From the NCBI RefSeq assembly GCF_001269905.1, contig NZ_LHVK01000021.1:1-64000 (forward strand): a stretch of DNA of 64,000 nucleotides. The letters are read 5' to 3'. Both the position numbers and the translations under genes were made by a program. Below are positions 19,798 through 27,713 of the stretch, in pieces. How positions within the stretch are numbered: the first letter of the stretch is position 1; every line of letters begins with the position of its first letter. The notes under the pieces were generated by a model. The model saw nothing but the letters and a program-made list of their open reading frames with translations, ran no database searches and had not been told where the DNA came from. Origin of the DNA: Pseudomonas corrugata (GTDB lineage: Bacteria; Pseudomonadota; Gammaproteobacteria; Pseudomonadales; Pseudomonadaceae).

Positions 19798-21441
19798 ATG
19801 GATCTGTTGTTACTCATGGCTAAACGCTCATGGCGCGCACTGCTGGTGGCGACCTTGACGGGCCTGATCTGCGGCCTCGCCGCGGCCGGGCTGATCGCCA
19901 ACATCAACCACAGCCTGACGGTGTTCGATCAGTTGCGTCCGGTGGACGGCCTGTACTTCGGTGGCCTGGTGGTGCTGGTGGCGATATCGCGGGTGATCTC
20001 TGATGTCAGCCTGCTGCGCCTGGGCCAGGCGGCAGTCAACGACATGCGCCTGCACCTGAGCGCCAAACTGATCGACACGCCCTACGCGCAGCTGCAACGC
20101 CTGGGCAAGCACCGCCTGCTGGCGATGCTGACCGACGATACACAGACCATCAGCCAGGCGGTGGAGCTGGTGCCGATCCTGCTGGTCAACGCCGGGATCA
20201 TCGCCGCGTGCCTGGCCTACCTGGGCTGGCTGAGCCTGCCGCTGCTCGGCTTGACGATGCTGTTGATCGCCCTGGGCAGCCTCAGCTTCAACTGGCCGCA
20301 ACGCCGGGCCTTGACTTCGATCTCCCGTGCGCGGGAGCTCAAGGACCAGTTGTTCGACCAGTACCGCCTGCTCACCGACGGCAGCAAGGAACTGCAACTC
20401 AACCACCCGCGCCGGCAGCACTTCTTCACACGCCTGCTGATACCGGTGAGCCAGCAGTATCGCCGGGACTTTGTACGGGGCATGAGCATCTACGCCCTGG
20501 TGCTGAACTGGGGCAATGCGGTGTTCTATCTGCTGATCGGCGTGGTGCTGTTCGCGGCGCCGCAGTTCATTGACCTGAGCGCCAGCCTGGTGACCGGCTA
20601 TATCCTGGCGATCCTGTACATGATCACGCCGCTGTCGGAACTGATGCACGCCTTGCCGACCCTGGGCCGGGCCAGCGTGGCGCTGAACAAGATCCGCGCC
20701 CTGGAAGGTGAGATGCAAACCGCTGAGGAAGCCGTCGGGACGATCTCGCCGACCCAGGTTCGCAGCCTGGTGTGCCGGCAGGTCAGCCATACCTACTACC
20801 GCGAGCGCGAGGACGGTCATTTCACCCTCGGCCCCATCGACCTGACGTTGAATGCGGGCGAGGTGGTGTTCATCACCGGCGGCAACGGCAGCGGCAAGAC
20901 CACGCTGGCCTTGTTGCTGACGGGCCTCTACCGGCCGGAAGGCGGCGACATCATGCTCGACGAGCAAGTCTCCTCAAGCAATGACAACCACCACTACCGC
21001 CAGCACTTCTCGGCGATCTTCACCGACTTCTGCCTGTTCGAGAACCTGTTCGACGGTGATGATCCGCAACTGGTGAAGCAGGCCCAGGACTACCTGATTC
21101 ACTTGCAGCTGGATCACAAGGTGCACATCGAGGAAGGCAAGTTGACGACGCTGGCGCTGTCCACCGGGCAACGCAAGCGCCTGGCGCTGCTCAGCGCCTA
21201 CCTGGATGATCGTCCATGCTATCTGTTCGACGAGTGGGCAGCCGACCAGGACCCGGTGTTCAAGCACTTTTTCTACACCCGGATCCTGCCGGACCTGCGC
21301 GAACGCGGCAAACTGTTGATCGTCATTTCCCATGACGATGCCTACTTCGGCCTGGCCGACCGGCTGATTCGTATCGAGCATGGCCAGCTCAGCGAAATCA
21401 CGCCCCAGGCCGTTGCGAAGACGCCGGCCATGCTGTCCTGA
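19798..21441 (+). CDS. SyrD/PvdE-like cyclic-peptide/siderophore ABC exporter (fused TMD-NBD)
   Basis: 547 residues. The ATG is one base beyond the synthetase stop and has GGAG nine bases upstream; a TTG at 19774 is less likely. The N-terminal half has about six membrane segments (first at residues 15-40). The C-terminal half is an ATPase with Walker A GGNGSGKTT, signature LSTGQRKR, and a Walker B region reading LFDEWAADQDP, a form typical of the PvdE/SyrD peptide-exporter family. It probably forms a homodimer that moves the peptide product, or its precursor, to the periplasm. Its position immediately after the terminal synthetase, in the same transcription unit, supports this. The last codons and stop fall inside the left end of a MITE-like element. 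Confidence 0.92.
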   Translation: MDLLLLMAKRSWRALLVATLTGLICGLAAAGLIANINHSLTVFDQLRPVDGLYFGGLVVLVAISRVISDVSLLRLGQAAVNDMRLHLSAKLIDTPYAQLQRLGKHRLLAMLTDDTQTISQAVELVPILLVNAGIIAACLAYLGWLSLPLLGLTMLLIALGSLSFNWPQRRALTSISRARELKDQLFDQYRLLTDGSKELQLNHPRRQHFFTRLLIPVSQQYRRDFVRGMSIYALVLNWGNAVFYLLIGVVLFAAPQFIDLSASLVTGYILAILYMITPLSELMHALPTLGRASVALNKIRALEGEMQTAEEAVGTISPTQVRSLVCRQVSHTYYREREDGHFTLGPIDLTLNAGEVVFITGGNGSGKTTLALLLTGLYRPEGGDIMLDEQVSSSNDNHHYRQHFSAIFTDFCLFENLFDGDDPQLVKQAQDYLIHLQLDHKVHIEEGKLTTLALSTGQRKRLALLSAYLDDRPCYLFDEWAADQDPVFKHFFYTRILPDLRERGKLLIVISHDDAYFGLADRLIRIEHGQLSEITPQAVAKTPAMLS

Positions 21442-21620
21442 AGCAGTCGATAGACCTGTGGCGAGGGGATTCATCCCCGCTGGGCTGCAAAGCAGCCCCA
21501 AAGCCCTGGTACTCGATATCAAGTGGATTGAGTCACCTATGTTGGGGCTGCTGCGCAGCCCAGCGGGGATGAATCCCCTCGCCACAGGTTCATCGTTTTT
21601 CTTAAGTGAACAGCATTACC
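21426..21620. mobile_element. MITE-like element enclosing a REPIN, copy 1
   Basis: About 195 bp bounded by imperfect terminal inverted repeats: right end CTTAAGTGAACAGCATTACC at 21601-21620, left end at 21426-21443 sharing GG, ATGCTGT and AAG with its complement. Inside are two inverted REP sequences (21455-21588). A second element of about the same length and layout lies at 44817-45015. The left end overlaps the final codons of the exporter gene. No transposase is present, so mobilization would have to be in trans. Confidence 0.7.
21455..21588. repeat. REPIN: two inverted REP sequences
   Basis: Each arm contains GCGAGGGGATTCATCCCCGC, a self-complementary REP hairpin, followed by a GGGCTGC/GCAGCCC hairpin. 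The two arms are in opposite orientation (21455-21500 and about 21544-21588) and are separated by a less conserved spacer. This is the usual Pseudomonas REP doublet. It may also act as a transcription stop between the exporter and fhuF, which converge here. Confidence 0.9.
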
Positions 21621-21631
21621 CTCTAACGGGC

Positions 21632-22360
21632 TCATGCATCTTCATAGATGTAATGCAGGTAGCTCACCTGCTCCGCCAGGGGCAGGCGATGCAGTTTGGG
21701 GCAGGACTCGCAGAGCACCGGCGGCTGGCCTTCGACGGGTTCGTGCAGTTGGTAATGCAGGCAGCAATGCCGGCGCAAGGGCAAACACGGGCAGATCTGC
21801 GGCGCGGGTGATTCGACCATGCGTTGCAGGCCCCGCAGCTTCAGGCGCCCGTCATTCACTGTGACCGGTTCCAGCCACTGGTGCGCCTCGGCGAACCCAT
21901 CCCGGGACAGGTCGGGGTCCATTCGCGCGAACGCACCATCCCAGATGGCAACCATGTTGCCCCACAGTATCTTCGGCGCCAGCCCTCCGGCGGCGGCCAG
22001 GGTCGCGAACAGCGGTGCCAGGTGCTCGTGGACCAACCGCGACCAGTAGGCCGCGCGCTCGTCCTGGCTCAAAGCCGGTAGTCGGCTTGCCAGCCCCAGG
22101 GCCGAAGGCTGACCGTCATCGTGCAACAGCACCGCCTCTTCGCCCCAGAAATCGATGGCGCTGTGGCGGGTCAACACACAGGCCAGGGTCGCTGGCAGGA
22201 CGATGCTCATGTAGTTCATCGACCATTGCGACGCCACGGCGGCGCGATTCACCCCCGGATAACGCAGGGCGAAGCGGGCCAGCAGCGGTTGCAGCACCTC
22301 AGGATCGGCAAGTCGGCTCAACGCAACGGAGGGCTGCTCGCCAGCCCCCTGCCGGATCAC
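21632..22360 (-). CDS. fhuF: FhuF-type [2Fe-2S] ferric-siderophore reductase
   Basis: The C-terminus has adjacent cysteines (HCCLH) followed about ten residues later by CESC, the C-C-x10-C-x2-C cluster-binding motif diagnostic of FhuF, which reduces ferric siderophores in the cytoplasm. It sits convergent to the exporter and divergent from an ABC protein gene, with a Fur-box match in the shared promoter. The only standard start is the GTG at 22360, which has no convincing ribosome site. The frame is open up to a TAA at 22432 and an ATC at 22408 has GGGAGA six bases upstream. Starting there would add VIEFPEWL..., which looks like genuine N-terminal protein. The true start is uncertain. Confidence 0.88.
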   Translation of the reverse strand: MIRQGAGEQPSVALSRLADPEVLQPLLARFALRYPGVNRAAVASQWSMNYMSIVLPATLACVLTRHSAIDFWGEEAVLLHDDGQPSALGLASRLPALSQDERAAYWSRLVHEHLAPLFATLAAAGGLAPKILWGNMVAIWDGAFARMDPDLSRDGFAEAHQWLEPVTVNDGRLKLRGLQRMVESPAPQICPCLPLRRHCCLHYQLHEPVEGQPPVLCESCPKLHRLPLAEQVSYLHYIYEDA

Positions 22361-22434
22361 CCGCTGTATCGGCGGCCAGGCCTGGCTGAGCCATTCTGGA
22401 AATTCGATGACGGGTCTCCCTTTCCCTATTTAAT

Positions 22435-22453
22435 GCAAACGATTAGCATTGGC
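22435..22453. promoter_or_regulatory. Fur-box-like operator
   Basis: The 19-mer GCAAACGATTAGCATTGGC matches the classical Fur consensus GATAATGATTATCATTATC at about 13 of 19 positions, including the central GATTAnCATT. It lies between the divergent fhuF and ABC transporter genes, where iron repression of both would be expected. Confidence 0.7.
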
Positions 22454-22515
22454 TGATCCTATCCTTCCTCATCTGCAAACTCAACGTCGTCAGCGACCGG
22501 GCTTACCAAGACCAC

Positions 22516-24219
22516 ATGCACACACTCCGCACTTTCTGGCGTCTCGCGCGGCCTTTCTGGACATCCGAGGAAAAGTACCCGGCCCTGTTGCTGCTGTTGG
22601 GCACCGTACTGATGACCCTGTGCCTGGTGGGCATCAACATTCTCAACAATTTCTGGAACCTGCATTTCTACAACGCCTTGCAGGCTCTGGACTATCACGG
22701 CTTTCTCGTCGGCAGCCTGCAATTCATCCTGCTGCAGGTCGGCATGGCCGGGTTTACCGTGGGCGCGTTCCACTTCCAGCAGAAGCTGACCATACGCTGG
22801 CGCCGTTGGGCCACCCGGAACATGCTCGACCAATGGCTGGGCAGCCAGCGCTACCAGAAGCTGAAACTGACCGAGACCGAAGTCGATAACCCCGACCAGC
22901 GGATTGCCGAGGACATCGACCTGTTTATCGTCAAGTCGTTGAAGTTGAGCCTGGGAATGTTGACCTCGGTGGTGTCGCTGTTCTCTTTCCTGAATATTCT
23001 CTGGCAGGCTTCGAACCTGGTCAGCGTGCCGTTCGACGACCAGTCGGTGGTCATTCCGGGGCTGCTGGTGTGGATCGCCCTGGTGTATGCGCTGTTGGGC
23101 ACCGGCATGGCGTTCTGGCTGGGGCGCGCATTGCCAAGCCTCAATTTCATGCAACAACGGCGTGAAGCGGATTTTCGTTTCTCGCTGATTCGCCTGCGAG
23201 AAAACGCCGACTCGGTAGCCCAATACCGTGGTGAGAAGGTGGAGAACGAACGCTTCAATCAACGCCTGGAGGCGGCACTGGAAAACTTCTGGGCACTGGT
23301 CAAGAAGCAGAAACTGATCATGGGCTACTCGACCTTTTACCTGCGCAGCGCCACGGTCATTCCCATGTTCATCATGGCACCGCAGTTCTTTGCCGGCGCG
23401 TTCCCCTTGGGTCGCCTGACACAGATCAGCGCAGCCTTCGGCGAAGTCCACGCGGCCATCGCCTATCTGGTCAGCGTGTTTCCGGAGCTGTCTGAATGGA
23501 AGTCGGTGATCGACCGTTTGAGCGGCTTTCAGGAGCGCCTGGACAACCTCGAGGTGAAGTCCGGGGTCCGGCTCGAACAAAAGGCCAGCGGCCTCGATAT
23601 CAAGGATCTGGACGTCTGGTTGCCGAACGGCCGCCAATTGTTCAAAGGCTTCAACCTGTCACTCAGGCCAGGCGACAGCCTGATGATCAGTGCACCGTCC
23701 GGTTATGGTAAATCGACCCTGCTCGGCACGATCAGCGGGCTTTGGCCCCATGCTCGCGGCACCAGCAGCTATGACCATGAGCGGGCGCTGACCCTGTCGC
23801 AAAAACCCTACCTGCCACTGGGCTGCCTGCGCGAGGCGCTCTGGTACCCCAACCCGCCACGACGCGAAGAAGATGCCGCGCTGCTCCAGGTGATGGCGCA
23901 GGTCGGCCTGCAACACCTGGGCGATCAACTGGATGAGGAAAGGGATTGGGCCCAGACCCTCAGCGTCGGCGAGCAGCAACGCTGCGCGTTCGTCCGCGCC
24001 CTGCTGGCCCGCCCGACAGTGCTGTTCCTCGACGAGAGCAGCTCGGCACTGGATGCGACCAACGAGCTGCGCTGCTATCAGTTGCTCAAGCAGACGCTGC
24101 CGGAGACGATTCTGATCAGCGTCGGGCATAACGCCTCGTTGGAGCACATTCATTGGCAAGTCCTGGAACTCAAGGATGAGGCACGGTGGGTGCATCGCAA
24201 GGTCAGGCAAGCAGTGTGA
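22516..24219 (+). CDS. SbmA/BacA (YddA-like) ABC transporter, fused permease-ATPase
   Basis: 567 residues. The long N-terminal membrane domain (first helix about residues 23-45) has the DNPDQRIAEDI motif characteristic of the SbmA/YddA/ABCD family. The ATPase has Walker A APSGYGKST, signature LSVGEQQR and Walker B VLFLDESSSALD. Relatives move peptides or vitamin B12-like cargo across the inner membrane. Here, beside the siderophore synthetases, FhuF and a Fur box, it may handle the ferri-siderophore, a precursor or the desferri form. Direction of transport cannot be judged from sequence. The ribosome site upstream of the ATG is weak. Confidence 0.88.
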   Translation: MHTLRTFWRLARPFWTSEEKYPALLLLLGTVLMTLCLVGINILNNFWNLHFYNALQALDYHGFLVGSLQFILLQVGMAGFTVGAFHFQQKLTIRWRRWATRNMLDQWLGSQRYQKLKLTETEVDNPDQRIAEDIDLFIVKSLKLSLGMLTSVVSLFSFLNILWQASNLVSVPFDDQSVVIPGLLVWIALVYALLGTGMAFWLGRALPSLNFMQQRREADFRFSLIRLRENADSVAQYRGEKVENERFNQRLEAALENFWALVKKQKLIMGYSTFYLRSATVIPMFIMAPQFFAGAFPLGRLTQISAAFGEVHAAIAYLVSVFPELSEWKSVIDRLSGFQERLDNLEVKSGVRLEQKASGLDIKDLDVWLPNGRQLFKGFNLSLRPGDSLMISAPSGYGKSTLLGTISGLWPHARGTSSYDHERALTLSQKPYLPLGCLREALWYPNPPRREEDAALLQVMAQVGLQHLGDQLDEERDWAQTLSVGEQQRCAFVRALLARPTVLFLDESSSALDATNELRCYQLLKQTLPETILISVGHNASLEHIHWQVLELKDEARWVHRKVRQAV

Positions 24220-24234
24220 AGCCGTGAAGCCCCG

Positions 24235-24657
24235 TCAGTATCGAGCGAAAACGCGGGCCAGATAAGACCCCACGGCACCCAGGTTTCTGGCGAATTGCAG
24301 GCAAGGCTCGGGATTCAATAGCATGTGAAATTGCGCTTCCAGCTTGGCGAGCCTGCCGAGCAGGAAGTCTCTTTCCCCAGACGTCACATCAGGCTGGATA
24401 AACCGCGCCTCGATAGCCGCTCGATAGCCCAGGTACTCCCTTTCAAACCGGCCCCTGGCCAATGCATTGGTCCAAGGCAGCCCTACATACAAGAGGGAGG
24501 AAATGCCACACGAAAGAGCGGCATAGGACGTACTCCATACGCCCTGCATCCAGAGCGCAGCCAGGGGCAGTAGCATAATCAAAGGGAGAAGGATCTTGTA
24601 ACCAGCCGTCATCGGCGGTGCAGACCAGAAGCTCGGGCCATATTTCGGTTTCTTCAT
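24235..24657 (-). CDS. Small two-helix membrane protein, unknown function
   Basis: 140 residues from the ATG (MKKPKYGPS) that has GGAG nine bases upstream; an upstream ATG at 24672 is possible. Two hydrophobic segments (about residues 20-40 and 48-64) precede a charged, probably cytoplasmic C-terminal half containing GERDFLLGRLAKLEAQ, which is helical. No family recognised. It converges on the ABC gene and is divergent from the exported deaminase-like gene, with about 200 bp between them. A pairing of the two (for example effector and membrane partner) is possible but unproven. Confidence 0.7.
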   Translation of the reverse strand: MKKPKYGPSFWSAPPMTAGYKILLPLIMLLPLAALWMQGVWSTSYAALSCGISSLLYVGLPWTNALARGRFEREYLGYRAAIEARFIQPDVTSGERDFLLGRLAKLEAQFHMLLNPEPCLQFARNLGAVGSYLARVFARY

Positions 24658-24857
24658 CGCTATCGACTCCATGCGGTTGATGTTCCCTGCATGGATACCA
24701 GCTTTTCATCGCGCACGCATTCCAAAAGCATGCAGATTCTTTCCACGAATAAACGCCACACGGCAACTCGCCAAACCTCTACTACATTTACCTGAACGAT
24801 CGGCTTCATGCCAAAGCCAACCGGTTCTCAACCACGACCACAGCGGAGGTGGCTATT

Positions 24858-26381
24858 GTGCTGAAGAATGCGGCGTTCATATTTATTCTAGGATTGGTGT
24901 GCAGTGCAGCCGATGCCTGCGAAGTCTATTTCAACATCGTTGGCGATCCCGACAGCTACGAGTACCGCAGGCTACCCGAATTCATTCGAAACGAGATGAG
25001 GCCACGCGTCAAAGCCAGCAGCAATCAGGATCGATATGGGCTTCAGATCCAAAGCCTGTGTTCATCCGCAAGTGAAGAAAAGCCATTGATTGCAACATTC
25101 AAAGTCCAACCTAACAACGTCTACCTGAAAGAAATCAATGAGTTGCCGCTGTGCGTGGAGGATGCAACTGGCCGGTGTCTGAAAAACAGCTACGACTACG
25201 TCGCTTACGACGGCGGCGCAAAGCTGAAAATCAACGAGGAAGAAGCCCTCAAACAGCTACAAGTACTTTCCGAAATCGATAGCCTGGACGATTTGGGAAC
25301 GACCGACCAAGCCAAACAGGAAAACATTCATAACGCCGTTCGTTTCTTCGCCATGCTGCTGGCCGAATCAACGCGCTTCGACTACGTTCTGGACGACCTG
25401 ACGTGCGCCACTGCGTCTGGCTCCGCCCTTCAGTTTGACGATTATTGGAAACTGGTTCACAACTGGGGAAGCATTTCGAAAGCAGTGAAGCTCAAACGCA
25501 ATGAGGCGGAGAAGCTCAAGGCCCCGGCTACCTATCAAGGCGCGGGCGATCTCTTTGTACCCATCACACGCTCAATGGTGCCCTTCTTCAATGGGTTTCT
25601 TCCTTCGGTAGCAAATGATCCCGACTGGAAACCCAGCGACGACGGTAGGAACCTGGTTGTCCCTGAACGGACACCAAGCTGCACCCTGGCCTGGAGTTCT
25701 CCAGGTAATGAGCAGGAAGAGCGCGACGAAATATTTTCCTTGCTTGCCATGGCCGTTGTCCTGCAGGACTGGCAAGTCAATAAAGAGGATCGCCGAGGGC
25801 ACAACATTGGTGGCGTCCTTGTAGACACCGCCCAAAAGCCCATTTTCTATGCACGCAACTCCGTAAGAAAACTGAACGACACGACGCAACATGGAGAAGT
25901 CCGACTCATTCAGAACTATCTGAAATGCGGCAAGGGAAAACGTAACGCCGCGAGCCTGACGGTCTATACGACATTGGAGCCGTGCGCCATGTGTACGGGG
26001 ATGATGACCATGGCCGAAGTAAAACGCGTCGTTTACGTTCAGCAAGATCCTGGATTTGGAAAAGCGAGAGAAGCACTCCAGCGAATCAATTACCCACGAA
26101 TCTACACGCAAGACACGGTCCTTGGGCTACCCCAGAAAACGGCTATCGAACGCGGCTACGAACAATACCTTTCGTCAGGGAAAAAAAGCCTGACGGATTA
26201 TTTGCTCACCGACGAAGCGCATCAGGTCTTTGAGTCGGCGTTGGCGAGCCTGAAAGCTTATACCGTCAAATACCCCGGTAACGCAGCGGTTCTGAATGAC
26301 GCCCGCTCTTACCTGAACACAGTAGAAACCGAAACGGTTGGAGAAGCCGTTCAAGCCCGATGCCCGGCGTCCTCGACTTGA
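24858..26381 (+). CDS. Exported protein with C-terminal cytidine/tRNA-type deaminase domain
   Basis: 507 residues from a GTG (24858) preceded by GGAGG; an in-frame GTG at 24849 overlaps that site. The N-terminus (VLKNAAFIFILGLVCSAADA) is a good Sec signal peptide with cleavage expected near residue 20. Residues 20-300 are unrecognised. The deaminase domain is at about 295-430: zinc ligands H345 in HGE347 (proton shuttle Glu) and PC376AMC379, with the helix between them, as in the CDA/TadA superfamily. A predicted periplasmic or secreted deaminase is unusual because known substrates are cytoplasmic nucleosides, nucleotides or RNA/DNA. Deaminase-fold toxins exist in polymorphic toxin systems. 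Base composition is visibly less GC-rich than in the flanking operons, suggesting transfer. Confidence 0.85.
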   Translation: MLKNAAFIFILGLVCSAADACEVYFNIVGDPDSYEYRRLPEFIRNEMRPRVKASSNQDRYGLQIQSLCSSASEEKPLIATFKVQPNNVYLKEINELPLCVEDATGRCLKNSYDYVAYDGGAKLKINEEEALKQLQVLSEIDSLDDLGTTDQAKQENIHNAVRFFAMLLAESTRFDYVLDDLTCATASGSALQFDDYWKLVHNWGSISKAVKLKRNEAEKLKAPATYQGAGDLFVPITRSMVPFFNGFLPSVANDPDWKPSDDGRNLVVPERTPSCTLAWSSPGNEQEERDEIFSLLAMAVVLQDWQVNKEDRRGHNIGGVLVDTAQKPIFYARNSVRKLNDTTQHGEVRLIQNYLKCGKGKRNAASLTVYTTLEPCAMCTGMMTMAEVKRVVYVQQDPGFGKAREALQRINYPRIYTQDTVLGLPQKTAIERGYEQYLSSGKKSLTDYLLTDEAHQVFESALASLKAYTVKYPGNAAVLNDARSYLNTVETETVGEAVQARCPASST

Positions 26382-26552
26382 AAGAGCAACGCCAACCAGC
26401 ACATGGTCCGCATGCGAACGAATTGAACCTGCCCGTATCTCGTTGAGCTACCGTCGGGCTGGCGACGTTGCAGATCCGGTCACGGCGCCCAGTTCAAACC
26501 CCGCCCGTCGTCACTGCCCTTTGAACCCGAAACAAAGTCATCATCACCCCGC

Positions 26553-27713
26553 TCACTCCTTCTCGCTCAACATCCCTATAGCCTCATACGGCGTCTGCAG
26601 ATCACGCTCGGGAATCTCCCAGATCAGCAACTTGGGAGGCGTCTCCCGAAAAGCCGGGTTGCTGAAGTACTGATTGGCGCCACCGGAGAATTCGCCACCG
26701 TCCTTGGCGAAGCTTCCCACCGGTGCTCCCAGTGCCAGTTCGAGAAAACCCACGAAGTTGGAATTGCGCGAGAACGAGGTGCCAATCAGCGCGACATTGG
26801 GCAGGCCTTCGTCGCCAAACAGATCATCGAGGTTGTCGCCGCCGTCCTGGGCAGCTTGCGGCTGCTCGCTGACTTGGGTGGCCGCGACGGTTTCCACCGT
26901 GGGTTGCCAGCTCAGCGGCAGCCAGTCGATGCCGGCCAGGTGCACGAGGTCACCTGCACGCAAGGCCGCCGGGTTGGTGAGGGTTACAAAGGTCTTTTGT
27001 GGCGTGGCGTGAATGCCCATCGCCTGTACCTGGTGCGCAATCGCCCGGGCCACCGCGTTGGAGCCGATCTCGCTCCAGTGTGTGTCGGTACGCAGGTAAG
27101 CCGATGCGCCCAACGGCTGCAGTGTCGGCGCAAGGTTCAGCGCCGATACTCCCGCCTGGTTCAGTGTCGCGGTCCATTCCGCCACCCGAGGGGCCAGTTC
27201 GGCCGGACGATCCAGGCCACACAACTGCTCGGCAGCAATACGGCTCTTGTCCGGCACCACCGCCACGAGCAATTGAATGCCACGTTGGCTCAACCGTCGT
27301 TGTACGTCGATCACTGCCTGCGCCTTGGCCTCGGCGTTGGCCCGGGCGTGGTGATTGATGCGCATCTCATCGGTCAGAAACAGCCAGCCCTGACAGCCCG
27401 GACGAACCCGGGGCCCGGTGTCATGGAACAGCAGCCAACTGGCGCCGCGCTCCAGATTGGCGGCCTGTTCGGGAAACCAGGCGTTGGACAGCTGCTTGGC
27501 GATACGGTGGGTGACGTCGCCATGCATCGCCGCATCGCGGGTCAGGTTGGGCGGCAGCATTTGCACCTTGCCGCTGACCAGCAGCCAGCCACAGGAAATC
27601 AAGCCGACACCGAGCAAGCCGATCAGTGAGTAGCCGCAGACTTTGCTGGTTCGGGTGACCAGGTCGCTGGGGGGCGGTGGTGCGCTGGGTGGAGACTTCT
27701 TTGGCGTCGTCAT
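26553..27713 (-). CDS. wssI: Cellulose acetylation protein WssI (AlgJ/AlgX-like SGNH acyltransferase)
   Basis: 386 residues. A cytoplasmic Pro-rich N-terminus and one membrane anchor (about 27-48) are followed by a periplasmic SGNH-like domain: DTHW (His-Asp dyad) near 209 and nucleophile region GTSFSRNS near 312. AlgJ/AlgX proteins transfer acetyl groups from the MBOAT partner onto polymer in the periplasm. This is the last gene of the wss operon; its start overlaps the stop of wssH by one base. No wssJ follows: 170 bp later the convergent deaminase gene ends. Confidence 0.9.
   Translation of the reverse strand: MTTPKKSPPSAPPPPSDLVTRTSKVCGYSLIGLLGVGLISCGWLLVSGKVQMLPPNLTRDAAMHGDVTHRIAKQLSNAWFPEQAANLERGASWLLFHDTGPRVRPGCQGWLFLTDEMRINHHARANAEAKAQAVIDVQRRLSQRGIQLLVAVVPDKSRIAAEQLCGLDRPAELAPRVAEWTATLNQAGVSALNLAPTLQPLGASAYLRTDTHWSEIGSNAVARAIAHQVQAMGIHATPQKTFVTLTNPAALRAGDLVHLAGIDWLPLSWQPTVETVAATQVSEQPQAAQDGGDNLDDLFGDEGLPNVALIGTSFSRNSNFVGFLELALGAPVGSFAKDGGEFSGGANQYFSNPAFRETPPKLLIWEIPERDLQTPYEAIGMLSEKE

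Noticed and set aside
21455..21588. CRISPR-like repeat interpretation of the palindromic repeats
   Set aside because: Only two inverted REP copies with no regularly spaced unique spacers; typical REPIN.
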